Source of the DNA: Bacteroidota bacterium
Lineage (GTDB): Bacteria; Bacteroidota; Bacteroidia; Bacteroidales; FEN-979
Length of the DNA stretch: 64,000 bases
Assembly (NCBI GenBank): GCA_026391835.1
Contig: JAPLDF010000025.1
Location: forward strand, 1-64,000
Reading direction: 5' to 3'
Position numbers and translations under genes: made by a program. Shown piece after piece: positions 28,101 through 36,400 of the stretch (the stretch's first letter is position 1; each line of letters starts with the position of its first letter). The notes under the pieces are model-generated. The model did no database searches and had not been told where the DNA came from. It saw only the letters and a program-made list of their open reading frames with translations.

Positions 28101-28248
28101 CGGCATCGGTTTCGACCCGGGCAAACCCACCGGCAGGAATGGGTTGAAAAACATGCTGAAACGGGCAAACCAGATCGGGGGGTCACTGGATATCCGGTCG
28201 CGTCCGGGTGCCGGAACACAAATCATCCTGAAAGTAAAACTCATATGA
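25132..28248 (+). CDS. Two-component sensor kinase with periplasmic propeller and Y_Y_Y domain
   Basis: 1038 aa inner-membrane sensor. An N-terminal signal/anchor (LRVILLFSWIMIAAFAGAG) precedes Reg_prop beta-propeller repeats (about 45-680; for example FNHLTKENGLPSNTV, GYIWIGTTNGLARYDG) and a Y_Y_Y domain (about 700-795, HYRYKLLGYDREWIY). A transmembrane helix (about 806-830) leads to a HisKA_3 domain with H851 in TDLHDDVSSTLSSISILSDI and an HATPase (ISDDGIGFDPGKP, NGLKNMLKRANQIGG). No receiver domain or AraC HTH is fused, unlike the hybrid sensors of polysaccharide utilisation loci. The NarL-type regulator gene follows after 93 bases and is the obvious partner. Ligand unknown; location between secreted-protein genes suggests it senses an extracellular compound or envelope state. 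Confidence 0.92.
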   Translation: MAFLYFFPENKVIRESLRVILLFSWIMIAAFAGAGNLNRISKSTSQPWFNHLTKENGLPSNTVYCAIQDFQGYIWIGTTNGLARYDGHDMKIFRSIPGDSTSLVDNIVYTLCQASDSMIWIGTGNGLSIYNPFTRSLRNFPFDRKRPGGFPTQRVNGFFELSKGSVWIGTMEGMVHATGNGSHFRQVKINDCIKPEDREYSFNIVTGIIPHPRNHRAFLVGTGMGLVLFDTVTSRIIRKYDGPPGVELIIREMFLDSSRLIWACGWGVGVGCFDLEKEQWKIHSPEKWGITILKMMPRSRDELWLATDDRGLGVFNKKTGAFSFIKSDPKNPWSISSDMIQGMSYFNNRRDFWIWGNGIDMENKDFCSFQQVRVPYKFWWICDFYKEPATGKLFVGAYECKGMPVLDTKTQSWSLVPCDQPLSRHALSVTGFCNDSQGRLWVATRNNLCYYEPKRKILKLFRTLDGKPLQLTDQVVYGLNEDREGNLWVGTRFDGVVRINKTRDKADYFRHIPGDDHSLLAGTHYAGIQTDRFNRVWLGCRYGVSIYDPETKMFDNTLMDTLAKYGIRKTWINGVEKDSLGRIWLSVAGAGLVRIEIRAGRSYGIRLFYSGNGINDPETGWIAKDDGGNFWVTNSGLLQVDPYRERFTIIDNQNGLHQVPGSSGKIYVDHDGIVYVGDSTGFEMKNVSDIRTPEKVILNVVFESLEINGKVAPETLYRKSPGRMTLQAGQNNLTFHYTAICFHHTGEIHYRYKLLGYDREWIYTETSREARYTNLPPGKYTFVVGATRGDGWQVCSEKIQFVIKPFFWQTWWFILLCILALFALFVFIYRYRVNQLLKVERLRTRIATDLHDDVSSTLSSISILSDIVGRRPDHPKSPGMIGEIGSSAREMLERIDDIIWTVTPANDKFQDLELRIREYAIPLFESKNILFHFDFPEKLAALRLQMETRRNVYLVTKEAVNNLIKYAQCEHARVCFSEEQGYLVMEISDDGIGFDPGKPTGRNGLKNMLKRANQIGGSLDIRSRPGAGTQIILKVKLI
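27578..27612. repeat. GCATTGTTT word repeat within the kinase membrane-helix codons
   Basis: The tract reads TTTGCATTCTTGCATTGTTT then GCATTGTTTGTATTC, the same words as in the arrays near ferritin and DUF3109. Here it encodes LLCILALFALFVFI of the transmembrane helix and keeps the frame. Confidence 0.65.
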
Positions 28249-28297
28249 TTATATGATTGCATCAGCACGTCATATATCGTAATATTGTACACCTCTT

Positions 28298-28334
28298 TCC
28301 CATTTTGCATTTTGATTTTTCATTTTATACCAGG
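28298..28334. repeat. Low-complexity 'cattttgcattttga' tract in kinase-regulator spacer
   Basis: The spacer between kinase and regulator holds iterated 'cattttgcattttgattttt' words, and just upstream a 'catatgattatatgattgcat' tract. Both are the short word repeats common in Bacteroidota intergenic DNA. They extend the track ORF of the regulator at its N-terminus without coding value. Confidence 0.5.
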
Positions 28335-28341
28335 TTTCTCC

Positions 28342-28977
28342 GTGCCCATCAAAGTTTCCATATACGAAGACAACGACTCCCTTCGGAAAAGCCTCTCACA
28401 CCTGGTGATGGGAACCGACACCATGGAACTTGCCGGCGCCTGGCCCGACTGTGCCACGCTGATGCAAAATTTCGAAGAGGGAAAGCCCGACGTGGTGGTG
28501 ATGGATATCGACATGCCGGGAATGAGCGGGATCGAGGCGTCTGCCATCATCAAGGCCAGTTTTCCCGAGATCCAGATACTGATCTATACCGTATTCAACG
28601 ACCGGCAGAAAGTGTTCGAGGCGCTGTGTTCAGGCGCAACCGGGTACATTCTCAAAAAATCGAATGCCATCCAGATCATCGAAGCAATTACCGATCTCTA
28701 TAACGGAGGCTCCCCCATGACCGGTGAAATAGCCCGCATGGTTATGGAGTTCTTTACAAAAAATCCGCACCCTGCTTCAAACGAATATTCCTTATCACCA
28801 CGGGAGGTGGAGATCCTTGCCTGCATCGTGAAAGGCGACAGTTACAAAATGGTCGCCGATTCCTGCTGCATATCCATCGGAACAGTGAGAACCCACATTA
28901 ACAGCATCTACAAAAAGCTTCATGTCAACTCCAAATCCGAAGCCGTCATCAAAGCCATGAAGGAACGGCTGGTGTAA
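28342..28977 (+). CDS. NarL/FixJ-type response regulator
   Basis: DNA-binding response regulator, partner of the preceding kinase. I choose the GTG at 28342 (VPIKVSIYEDNDSLRKSL), because upstream residues of the track ORF derive from a low-complexity tract. The receiver domain has acidic residues in YEDND, phospho-acceptor D55 in VVMDIDMPGMSG and Lys in GYILKKS. The C-terminal LuxR-type HTH (LSPREVEILACIVKGDSYKM ... VRTHINSIYKKLHV) is complete. 211 aa from that start, normal. Its targets may include the flanking secreted-protein genes (inference). Confidence 0.92.
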   Translation: MPIKVSIYEDNDSLRKSLSHLVMGTDTMELAGAWPDCATLMQNFEEGKPDVVVMDIDMPGMSGIEASAIIKASFPEIQILIYTVFNDRQKVFEALCSGATGYILKKSNAIQIIEAITDLYNGGSPMTGEIARMVMEFFTKNPHPASNEYSLSPREVEILACIVKGDSYKMVADSCCISIGTVRTHINSIYKKLHVNSKSEAVIKAMKERLV

Positions 28978-29021
28978 TACAATCATATCTTTATCCGATT
29001 GCCCTCCCCTTTGTTTCCAGC

Positions 29022-29029
29022 TATTTTTG
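29022..29029 (+). promoter_or_regulatory. Promoter -7 element for the secreted-protein pair
   Basis: TATTTTTG matches TAnnTTTG exactly, 15 bases upstream of the ATG at 29045. Overlapping it, TGACA (29028-29032) and TGTCA (29041-29045) form a 5-bp inverted repeat around the likely transcription start. Confidence 0.45.
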
Positions 29030-29044
29030 ACAAAATTTCCTGTC

Positions 29045-30484
29045 ATGAAAAAAATCATTTTCGTTTTAGCTGGTCTTTTAAGTTTTTTCAACCCTGGTTT
29101 TGCCCAGGTATGCATCAGCACCGACGGCAGCGCACCCGACCCTTCTGCCATGCTCGAAGTGCGGTCGTTCAGCAAGGGGTTGCTCCTTCCACGGATGACC
29201 AGCGGCAACAGGCCTGCCACTCCAGCCATGGGACTGGCAATCTACCAGGTTGACAATGGCCCGGGATTGTATTATTATGACGGAGCCGCCTGGCAAAAGA
29301 TGAGCCTGGCAGCATATGATTTCTGGAACCAAAGCGGTTCGGATATCTATTTCAATTCGGGGCGCGTCGGCATCGGCATTACCAACCCCGATTATCATGG
29401 GCTCAATGTCGTAAACTATGCGGGCGGCCGGGGAGCGGTAAGGGGGGCAGCCCAGATCGGGCAGACGGTATATACCATCGGATATCTTGGCCTTGTAAAC
29501 CCGACGGAACTCGCGTTGCCATTGTTTGTGAATTATGCGGGCGTGCTTGGAATCAAACCACCCGTGGGCTCTAACGGGGCTGCCGTTTATGGCTGGAACA
29601 ATGATGTCAATTCAATCAATTACGGCGGGGTGTTCTATGCCGACGGGATTAGCGGAAACACAAACTACGGGGTGTATGCGATTGCTAAAAAGGCCGGTCA
29701 GAATTTCGCCGGCTATTTCAAAGGCAGGGTATCGGTCGAAGGAAACAGCGGCCAGGGAGTTGGCAGCGATTCAACCGAATCGGTCTTCAAATCGCAGGTA
29801 AAGCATTCCCATGCTGTCGATACCAGGGCGGTGGAAGCCATTTCAAAACCCCAGCCGGGGTGGGGGATCGGCATTTACGGAGAAGGCGGCTATGTAGGCG
29901 TTTCCGGCTTTAATGATGCCTCGGGGTATTCATCCACTTCTTATGGGCTGATGGGACAATCCCTCGGTTATGGAGGGACCAGGATCGGCGTTTATGGATA
30001 CGCATATGGAGGGTCCAACGACTGGAGCGCCTATTTTAACGGGAAAGCCTATATCAGCAGTGAACTCCGGATCGGAGCCGAGACCGGCGCAACAGGCTAC
30101 AAGCTGTCGGTCCATGGAAAAATTGCGTGTACCGAAGTGCTGGTCCAGGATATCTCCGCGTGGCCTGATTATGTTTTTAACGAAAACTACCACCTGATGA
30201 GCCTTGAGAGCCTGGAACAAAACATCAGGAATAACGGGCACCTGCCGGGATTCCCATCTGCCGGGGAGGTTGAATCAGAAGGGTTGCACCTGGGATTGAT
30301 GCAAAAGCAGGTAGTCGGGAAAATTGAAGAACTCACCCTCTACACCATTGAACAGGGCAAACTGCTGAATGAACAGGCAAAACTGCTGCAGGAGCAGGGA
30401 ACGGCTCTCCGGGAATTAAAGCAGGAACTGGCGGAATTGAAAAAACAGCAGAAAGAACACCGGCCGGAATCCCATGTTAAATAA
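29045..30484 (+). CDS. Secreted repeat protein with S74-like coiled-coil C-terminus
   Basis: 479 aa secreted protein. Start at MKKIIFVLAGLLSFFNPGFAQ (29045), a signal peptide. After it comes CISTDGSAPDPSAMLEVRSF, a motif shared with the giant protein at 37711-42813 (INADGSQPDPSAMLDVKS). The middle (100-330) is Gly- and Tyr-rich beta sequence with repeats of GVYGxxY/GxGxYG type, as in tail-fibre-like proteins. The C-terminus has WPDYVFNENYHLMSLESLEQ and HLPGFPSAGEVESEG followed by a coiled coil (KIEELTLYTIEQGKLLNEQ). This ending is widespread in Bacteroidota secreted proteins related to the endosialidase-chaperone group. Role at the surface is unknown. Cotranscribed with the BNR gene that begins 7 bases later. 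Confidence 0.82.
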   Translation: MKKIIFVLAGLLSFFNPGFAQVCISTDGSAPDPSAMLEVRSFSKGLLLPRMTSGNRPATPAMGLAIYQVDNGPGLYYYDGAAWQKMSLAAYDFWNQSGSDIYFNSGRVGIGITNPDYHGLNVVNYAGGRGAVRGAAQIGQTVYTIGYLGLVNPTELALPLFVNYAGVLGIKPPVGSNGAAVYGWNNDVNSINYGGVFYADGISGNTNYGVYAIAKKAGQNFAGYFKGRVSVEGNSGQGVGSDSTESVFKSQVKHSHAVDTRAVEAISKPQPGWGIGIYGEGGYVGVSGFNDASGYSSTSYGLMGQSLGYGGTRIGVYGYAYGGSNDWSAYFNGKAYISSELRIGAETGATGYKLSVHGKIACTEVLVQDISAWPDYVFNENYHLMSLESLEQNIRNNGHLPGFPSAGEVESEGLHLGLMQKQVVGKIEELTLYTIEQGKLLNEQAKLLQEQGTALRELKQELAELKKQQKEHRPESHVK

Positions 30485-30491
30485 CTTCGTG

Positions 30492-33095
30492 ATGAAAACC
30501 AACCTGATATTGCTGCTGATTGCCCTCATTTTTGGTGCTGCCGGGGTTTCAGGGCAGCAGCGCGCATCCGATCTCTACCAGAACCCCGGCACGGATGATT
30601 TTGCGACCATTAAAACGAATGTTGAAAAATATTTCGCCGGGAAAGACAAAGGCAGGGGATCCGGGTATAAACAATGGAAGCGCTGGGAATTTGAGATGGC
30701 GCGGCGTCTTACCCCCGATGGCAAAGTCACCAACTGGACCCTCCGCAACTGGAATGAACATTATGCCTATCTCCGTTCACACGCAAACCTGGATGGGAGT
30801 GACCCCGATGCGACCGGCGGATACTGGGCCGGGCTCGGACCTTTTTCAACCATCAAGGGCGCCGGCCACAACCCGGGTATGGGACGGGTAAACTGCATCG
30901 CCTTTCATCCTTCCGATCCGCAAACCTTCTGGATCGGTGCGCCGGCCGGCGGGCTGTGGAAAACGACCGACGGCGGGGCATCCTGGACTCCCCTCACCGA
31001 CGGTATGCCCAGCATCGGTGTTTCAGGGATTGCGGTTGATTACACCAATCCCGATATCCTGTATATTCTTACCGGCGACGGGGATGGTGGCAATACATAT
31101 TTCACCGGGGTACTTAAATCTACTGATGGCGGAGAAACCTGGATGTCAACCGGGATCAGTGCCCCGGTTCAGAACCAGGTAAGAGGGTACAAGATGATCA
31201 TCCATCCTGCCGATCCGAATATATTATTCGTCGTGTTTAATGCAGGGATTTATAAAACATCAAACGGGGGGCAATCCTGGCAGCGGGTTCAGCCCGGAAA
31301 TTTCCAGGACATTGAATTCAAGCCCGGCGACCCTGCCATCATGTATGCTTCGGGCGGCACCGAATTTTTCCGTTCGTCAAATACCGGGTCATCCTGGGAA
31401 AGACTCCTCTACTCCGGGGTCCCCGAGCATGCAGAACGGATGGCCATAGGCGTATCCCCGGCCAGTCCTTCTGATGTTTACCTGCTTGCCGGTCCGCATA
31501 CCGGGATCGGATCCTTTACCGGGGTTTTCCGCTCCGAAAACAGCGGGATCATCTTCACGCCCAGGACAAAGTATCCCAACATCCTTGGAGCAGACGAATT
31601 TGGGCATGACAGCCTCGACCAGTCATGGTATGATCTTTCCATTGCGGTTTCCCGGGTGAACGTAAACAATGTCATGATCGGCGGAATAAATACCTGGGCA
31701 TCCTCAAACGGGGGTTATGACAGTACCGGCTGGCACCTTACCTCGATGTGGGCGAAAGCTGTTACCGGCTACGGCTGGACACATGGAGATATCCATAACC
31801 TGGACATCAACCCGTTAAACAACAACCTCTATTGCTGCAGCGACGGGGGAGTCTTCCGTTCAACCGATTTCGGCGAAAACTGGACTGACCTGTCCGCCGG
31901 CCTCGCCATCACCCAATGGTACCGCATCGCAGGATTTGAGGGGAATGCCAACCTGGTCATCGGTGGAACCCAGGACAATGGTTCGAATAAATGGGATGGA
32001 GGAACCTCGATGCTGCATATCCTCGGTGCCGACGGGTTCGATTGCATGATTGATGACTATTACAGCAATATCATGTACTATTCGGCGCAATCGGGTGACA
32101 TTTTTAAATCCGTGGACGGAGGGATCACCCCTGTGCAAATCACGCCCCCGGGATCAGCCGGCCCATGGCTGACACCCTACCTGATGGATCCGAATGACCA
32201 CCTGAAACTTTACGGAGGATATGTTGACGGGGTTTATAAAAGTAATTTCGGCGGAGCCAATTGGGTTAATATGGGGGTAAGCGGCTGCAGCGCCATGGCC
32301 ATGGGTACCGACAATTCGAACCGTCTTTATGCCGCTATGGATACGGGACAGCCGGTAAGGGTGCACCGGTTGTGGAGATCAGACAATGGCGGCAGTACCT
32401 GGCTTCAGGTCAGGACGGGGCTTCCCGACATCGACATCACTTTTCTTGCAGTCGATCCCGATAACTCATTAAGCGTTTATGCTGCGTTTCCAGGTTACAG
32501 TGCCGGTGAAAAGGTGTATCATTCAGTGAATGGAGGCGCAACCTGGACCAATATCAGCGGAACGCTGCCCAACGTGCCGGTCCACTGTATCGCGTTCCAG
32601 GACAACAATGGTTCTCCCGGGAATGCGCTCTATATCGGCACCGATATCGGCGTGTTTTACAGGGACGACAACCATACCGACTGGATCCCCTTCAGAAACG
32701 GCCTTCCGACCATCCCGGTTTTCGACCTGGAAATAAACATGACAGGCAGTGTCATTACCGCCGGTACCTTCGGAAGGGGATTGTGGCGTTCGCCGCTGTA
32801 TACCGAATGCCCCGCAGGATACACCCTTACACCTGCCAACAACCCCGGGAATCCGAATTATACCGGGTACCAGTTCTATGAAGCCGGCAACGACATCACA
32901 TCCACAAGAACCATCACCGGCGGGCCAGGCACAGATGTCACCTATAAATCAAATAATTATGTAAAGCTGCTCACCGGGTTTCATGCCCGGGAACACAATG
33001 TATTCCGTGCCACCCTCGGGCCGTGCAATACAGGCACTCCGGGACAGAACACGGTTATCCGGGTAAAAGGCAGGTATGCCGGGGAACTGCCCTGA
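30492..33095 (+). CDS. Secreted BNR/sortilin-like protein (paralogue of 19414-24825)
   Basis: 867 aa. Start chosen at MKTNLILLLIALIFGAAGVSGQQ (30492), a signal peptide; the track start lies inside the previous gene. An N-terminal region with GYKQWKRWEFEMARR (about 55-70) corresponds to that of the giant paralogue. BNR repeats such as AGGLWKTTDGGASWTPL run from about 125 to 765. The C-terminal 90 residues (CPAGYTLTPANNPGNPNYTG ... ATLGPC) resemble the beta-rich C-terminal domains that close other secreted Bacteroidota proteins, but there is no type A T9SS tail. It may use another sorting signal or be released to the periplasm. Function unknown; the propeller suggests binding of proteins or glycans. 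Confidence 0.88.
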   Translation: MKTNLILLLIALIFGAAGVSGQQRASDLYQNPGTDDFATIKTNVEKYFAGKDKGRGSGYKQWKRWEFEMARRLTPDGKVTNWTLRNWNEHYAYLRSHANLDGSDPDATGGYWAGLGPFSTIKGAGHNPGMGRVNCIAFHPSDPQTFWIGAPAGGLWKTTDGGASWTPLTDGMPSIGVSGIAVDYTNPDILYILTGDGDGGNTYFTGVLKSTDGGETWMSTGISAPVQNQVRGYKMIIHPADPNILFVVFNAGIYKTSNGGQSWQRVQPGNFQDIEFKPGDPAIMYASGGTEFFRSSNTGSSWERLLYSGVPEHAERMAIGVSPASPSDVYLLAGPHTGIGSFTGVFRSENSGIIFTPRTKYPNILGADEFGHDSLDQSWYDLSIAVSRVNVNNVMIGGINTWASSNGGYDSTGWHLTSMWAKAVTGYGWTHGDIHNLDINPLNNNLYCCSDGGVFRSTDFGENWTDLSAGLAITQWYRIAGFEGNANLVIGGTQDNGSNKWDGGTSMLHILGADGFDCMIDDYYSNIMYYSAQSGDIFKSVDGGITPVQITPPGSAGPWLTPYLMDPNDHLKLYGGYVDGVYKSNFGGANWVNMGVSGCSAMAMGTDNSNRLYAAMDTGQPVRVHRLWRSDNGGSTWLQVRTGLPDIDITFLAVDPDNSLSVYAAFPGYSAGEKVYHSVNGGATWTNISGTLPNVPVHCIAFQDNNGSPGNALYIGTDIGVFYRDDNHTDWIPFRNGLPTIPVFDLEINMTGSVITAGTFGRGLWRSPLYTECPAGYTLTPANNPGNPNYTGYQFYEAGNDITSTRTITGGPGTDVTYKSNNYVKLLTGFHAREHNVFRATLGPCNTGTPGQNTVIRVKGRYAGELP

Positions 33096-33412
33096 CCCAC
33101 AAGGAATAAAAACGCTTTGAATGCTTTCATTTATTGCAGTTGGCTTTAGCCAACTGTCTTAAGGTTGGTACAATTCATTGGGCTTTAGCCCCATTGATTG
33201 TTTTTCGTAATATTAGTGCAAGTGCCCCGGTGTGGAGAATTATTAATTTAACAGACATCTGAAACAGACTGCAATACATCGTTCTTCGTTTATTTTCTTT
33301 GTTAAAAGCGTTGTATCAAATACTTTTCAACTCTTGATACATATAATTAACAGCCGGGTTTCATCAAATTGATTTTTCCGATACTTTTACAGGCGCTGAA
33401 ACGCCCTGACAC
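33096..33412. other. Intergenic region with REP-like repeat
   Basis: No gene seen. It holds the REP-like repeat at 33134-33203. The remainder (33204-33412) is AT-rich and probably carries the helicase promoter: 'gatacttttaca' near 33378 is a one-mismatch TAnnTTTG. Confidence 0.5.
33134..33203. repeat. REP-like double hairpin repeat, copy 1
   Basis: A perfect 9-bp stem CAGTTGGCT-TT-AGCCAACTG (33137-33156) is followed by a second hairpin GGGCT-TT-AGCCC (33180-33191) and 'attgattgttttt'. A diverged copy is at 42988-43056. The CTTTAG loop core is also seen in the hairpin at 14517-14530 beside the Y1 transposase relic. Confidence 0.8.
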
Positions 33413-36400
33413 ATGTATTACAACTCCTGGTACCGCACCCGTAAGAAAGCGAAGAAAAAATCGCAATCAGGTGCCCCACGGGCCGCATACGGCCAAACAT
33501 GGTGGGGCGAGCAATGGCTCAACGCCCTCGCAAACATTGATTTCGACAACCGTCTTCCGCGGGGGCGGGCTTATGCCGGAAACGGTTCGGTGCTGGAAAC
33601 AAATATCATCGGTAACAACATCAGGGCCAGGGTCGAAGGTAGCAGTCCAAGGCCTTACAGCATCACAATTTCAGTACCCCTGTTTACCTTGGAACAAAAG
33701 AAAAAACTTGTAAGCGGGATAAAACAGGACCCGTTTTTTCTTTCAAAACTGCTGAACCGTGAATTACCCTGGGAGTTGCACCGGCTGGCAATGGACCAGG
33801 GGATCAGGTTGCTTCCATCATCATGGAAGGATTTTATCATGGACTGTTCCTGCCCCGACTGGGCCGTCCCATGCAAACATCTTGCAGCGGTGATTTATGT
33901 GATATCCCGGGAGATCGATGCAAATCCATTCTTGGTATTGCAACTTCATGGGTTGGATTTGATGGATGAGTTGAAAAATGAAGTTGCCGGCCTGACCAGC
34001 CACCAGGAAGAATTGATTCCTGCGGTAGAATCCATGTTGGTCAACAAAGTACCGGAAACTGATTGCAAACCCGATTTCAGCGATGCCGGGTTGCCCGATT
34101 TTTCAAAAATACCGGTTGGAGGAAGCACGCTGCTTTCCCTGATCCCTTCAAAGCCACTATTTTATCACAAGGACTTCAGGGAAGCTCTCCAAACTGCATA
34201 TAAAAACCTTGGAAAGGCTATGCAGAAACGTGTCCCGGTGAACATGATCAAGGAATTGGAAACTGTCGCAGCCCGTCTTAGCTCATTTGATGATACCTGG
34301 GTGCTGGTAAATTCCGACTTCTCCGTTGATGCTGTAGAATTGGTTATTAACGGGAATGATAACCAGGAAGTGCGGATCTCTTTCAGCGACCTTGATGCCT
34401 TGCTTGAATGCCTCGATCCGGTTCATCTCGCAAATAGCAATGATGCCTTGCAGGGCATCGCAATTCACCGTCAGTTTGCCATGGCCCTCGCGGTGAATGG
34501 CGCCATCATTCCACAGATATTGACCGGCAAAGCCGGCATGATGATCCGCTGGATCCCGGCAGTGAATGAAACGGGCCTCCGCGTATTGACAGAAAAGGTA
34601 AAAGCCTTTGCAAATCCCGGCACTGTCTGGATCCGGAGCCTGGGGAAAAAGAAAGTTTATTTCCCATTGAATCCGGAAGAAAACTCCATAATGCTCACCT
34701 CATTGTTCCTGAACCATTACATGGGAGCTTACAGCGGTTTCGACCGGTTGATAGAGAAAAACGGAAACCGGATTCCGGATATGTTTTTCAGGCAAACACC
34801 AGCTTTTTTCAACGAACCCGGAGAAAAACACATCCCGAATACCATCCAGCTCTGGCTGAAACGGCTGCATCTTGGAAAAAAACAATGGATTTCAATGCTC
34901 CGGGTGGAGGAAAGAAAAGGTTGGTTTTACCTGGATATTCTGATAACAAATCGGGAAACGCCGCTTGAGGTACCGGTTCCCCTTGAAATGTTTCTGAATG
35001 AGCAGGAATTTGCCCCTGTCAGGTATGATCTGCTCCGCGATCTGACAGGGCTTGCCGATATTTTTCCCGGGATCGGGTTCTACATTCAAAAACAGGGAAA
35101 ACAATCCATCCAGTTCAACAGCAACGAATTTGTGGATGTTTTTATGCGTATTCTTCCGATGTTACGGCTCCTTGGCATCGAAATGTTGATGCCAAGGGCG
35201 CTGGAAAAACTGTTATCGCCCCGGCCATCCCTGAGGATTACCGCCGGTGCAAAAGGAAAAACGCTGTCATTCGTTAATCTGGAGCAACTGCTTGGTTTCG
35301 AATACCAGGTGGCCCTTGGCGATATGCTGGTTTCGGTTGCCGAATTCAGAAAACTGGTCGGGCGCCTTTCGGGCATCGTGAAAATCAAAGATCAATATGT
35401 GTTGATTTCCAACGACCACCTTGAAAAGATGTTTGCGCAAATTGACAAACCTGTGGGACTTTCCGCCCATGAGCTGTTGAAAACGGCGCTGGCGGAGGAG
35501 TTTCAGGGGGCAAAAGTTGAACTGTCGCCGGAAATCCGAAAATTGATCGCCGGGATATCATCCTCCTCCAAAATCAGTTTGCCGGGCAATCTCATTGCAA
35601 CCCTCAGGCCATATCAGCTGTCAGGATACCGGTGGATAGTGCAAAATGCCTCCATCGGCTTTGGAAGTCTCATTGCCGATGACATGGGCCTTGGCAAAAC
35701 AGTGCAGGTAATTGCCGCCATTTTAAAATTCAAACAGGATGGAAAACTGGAGAAAAGCAAGGTCCTGGTGATTGTCCCAACCACCCTGCTGACCAACTGG
35801 CTAAAGGAGATTGAAAAGTTCGCTCCAACCCTTCACCCCATGATTTATCATGGGGCCTCCCGCCAGCTAATCACCGATGGAATCGATCTGCTCATCACCA
35901 CTTACGGCATGATCAGGAGCGACCTGGCTAAATTCAAGGCAAAAGAGTGGTATGCCGTGGTAATTGATGAAGCCCAGAACATAAAAAATTCCTCCACCGA
36001 CCAAACCAAAGCGGTCAGAGGTTTGAAAACCAGCATCCGCATTGCCATGAGCGGCACCCCTGTCGAGAACCGTCTTTCGGAATACAGGAGTATTATGGAT
36101 TTTGTGAATCCGGGGTACCTAGGATCTGAAAAAGCCTTTGAAACTGAATTTTCAACACCCATCCAGGTGAACCACGACCAGGATAAAGCGGCGCTGTTCC
36201 GCAAGATCACAGCACCGTTTATCCTTCGCCGCTTGAAATCAGATAAAACAATCATCTCCGATCTCCCCGATAAGATAGAAATCAACCACTATTGTTCCCT
36301 GGGCAAAGAACAGGCGGCCTTATACCAGAACGTGGTGAGCAGCGCCATCGAGGATATTGAACAACTCGATGGCATTCAGCGCCGCGGGATGGTACTGAAA

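Noticed and set aside
17444-33095. Block considered as a polysaccharide utilisation locus
   Set aside because: No SusC/SusD pair, no glycoside hydrolase and no hybrid sensor were seen.
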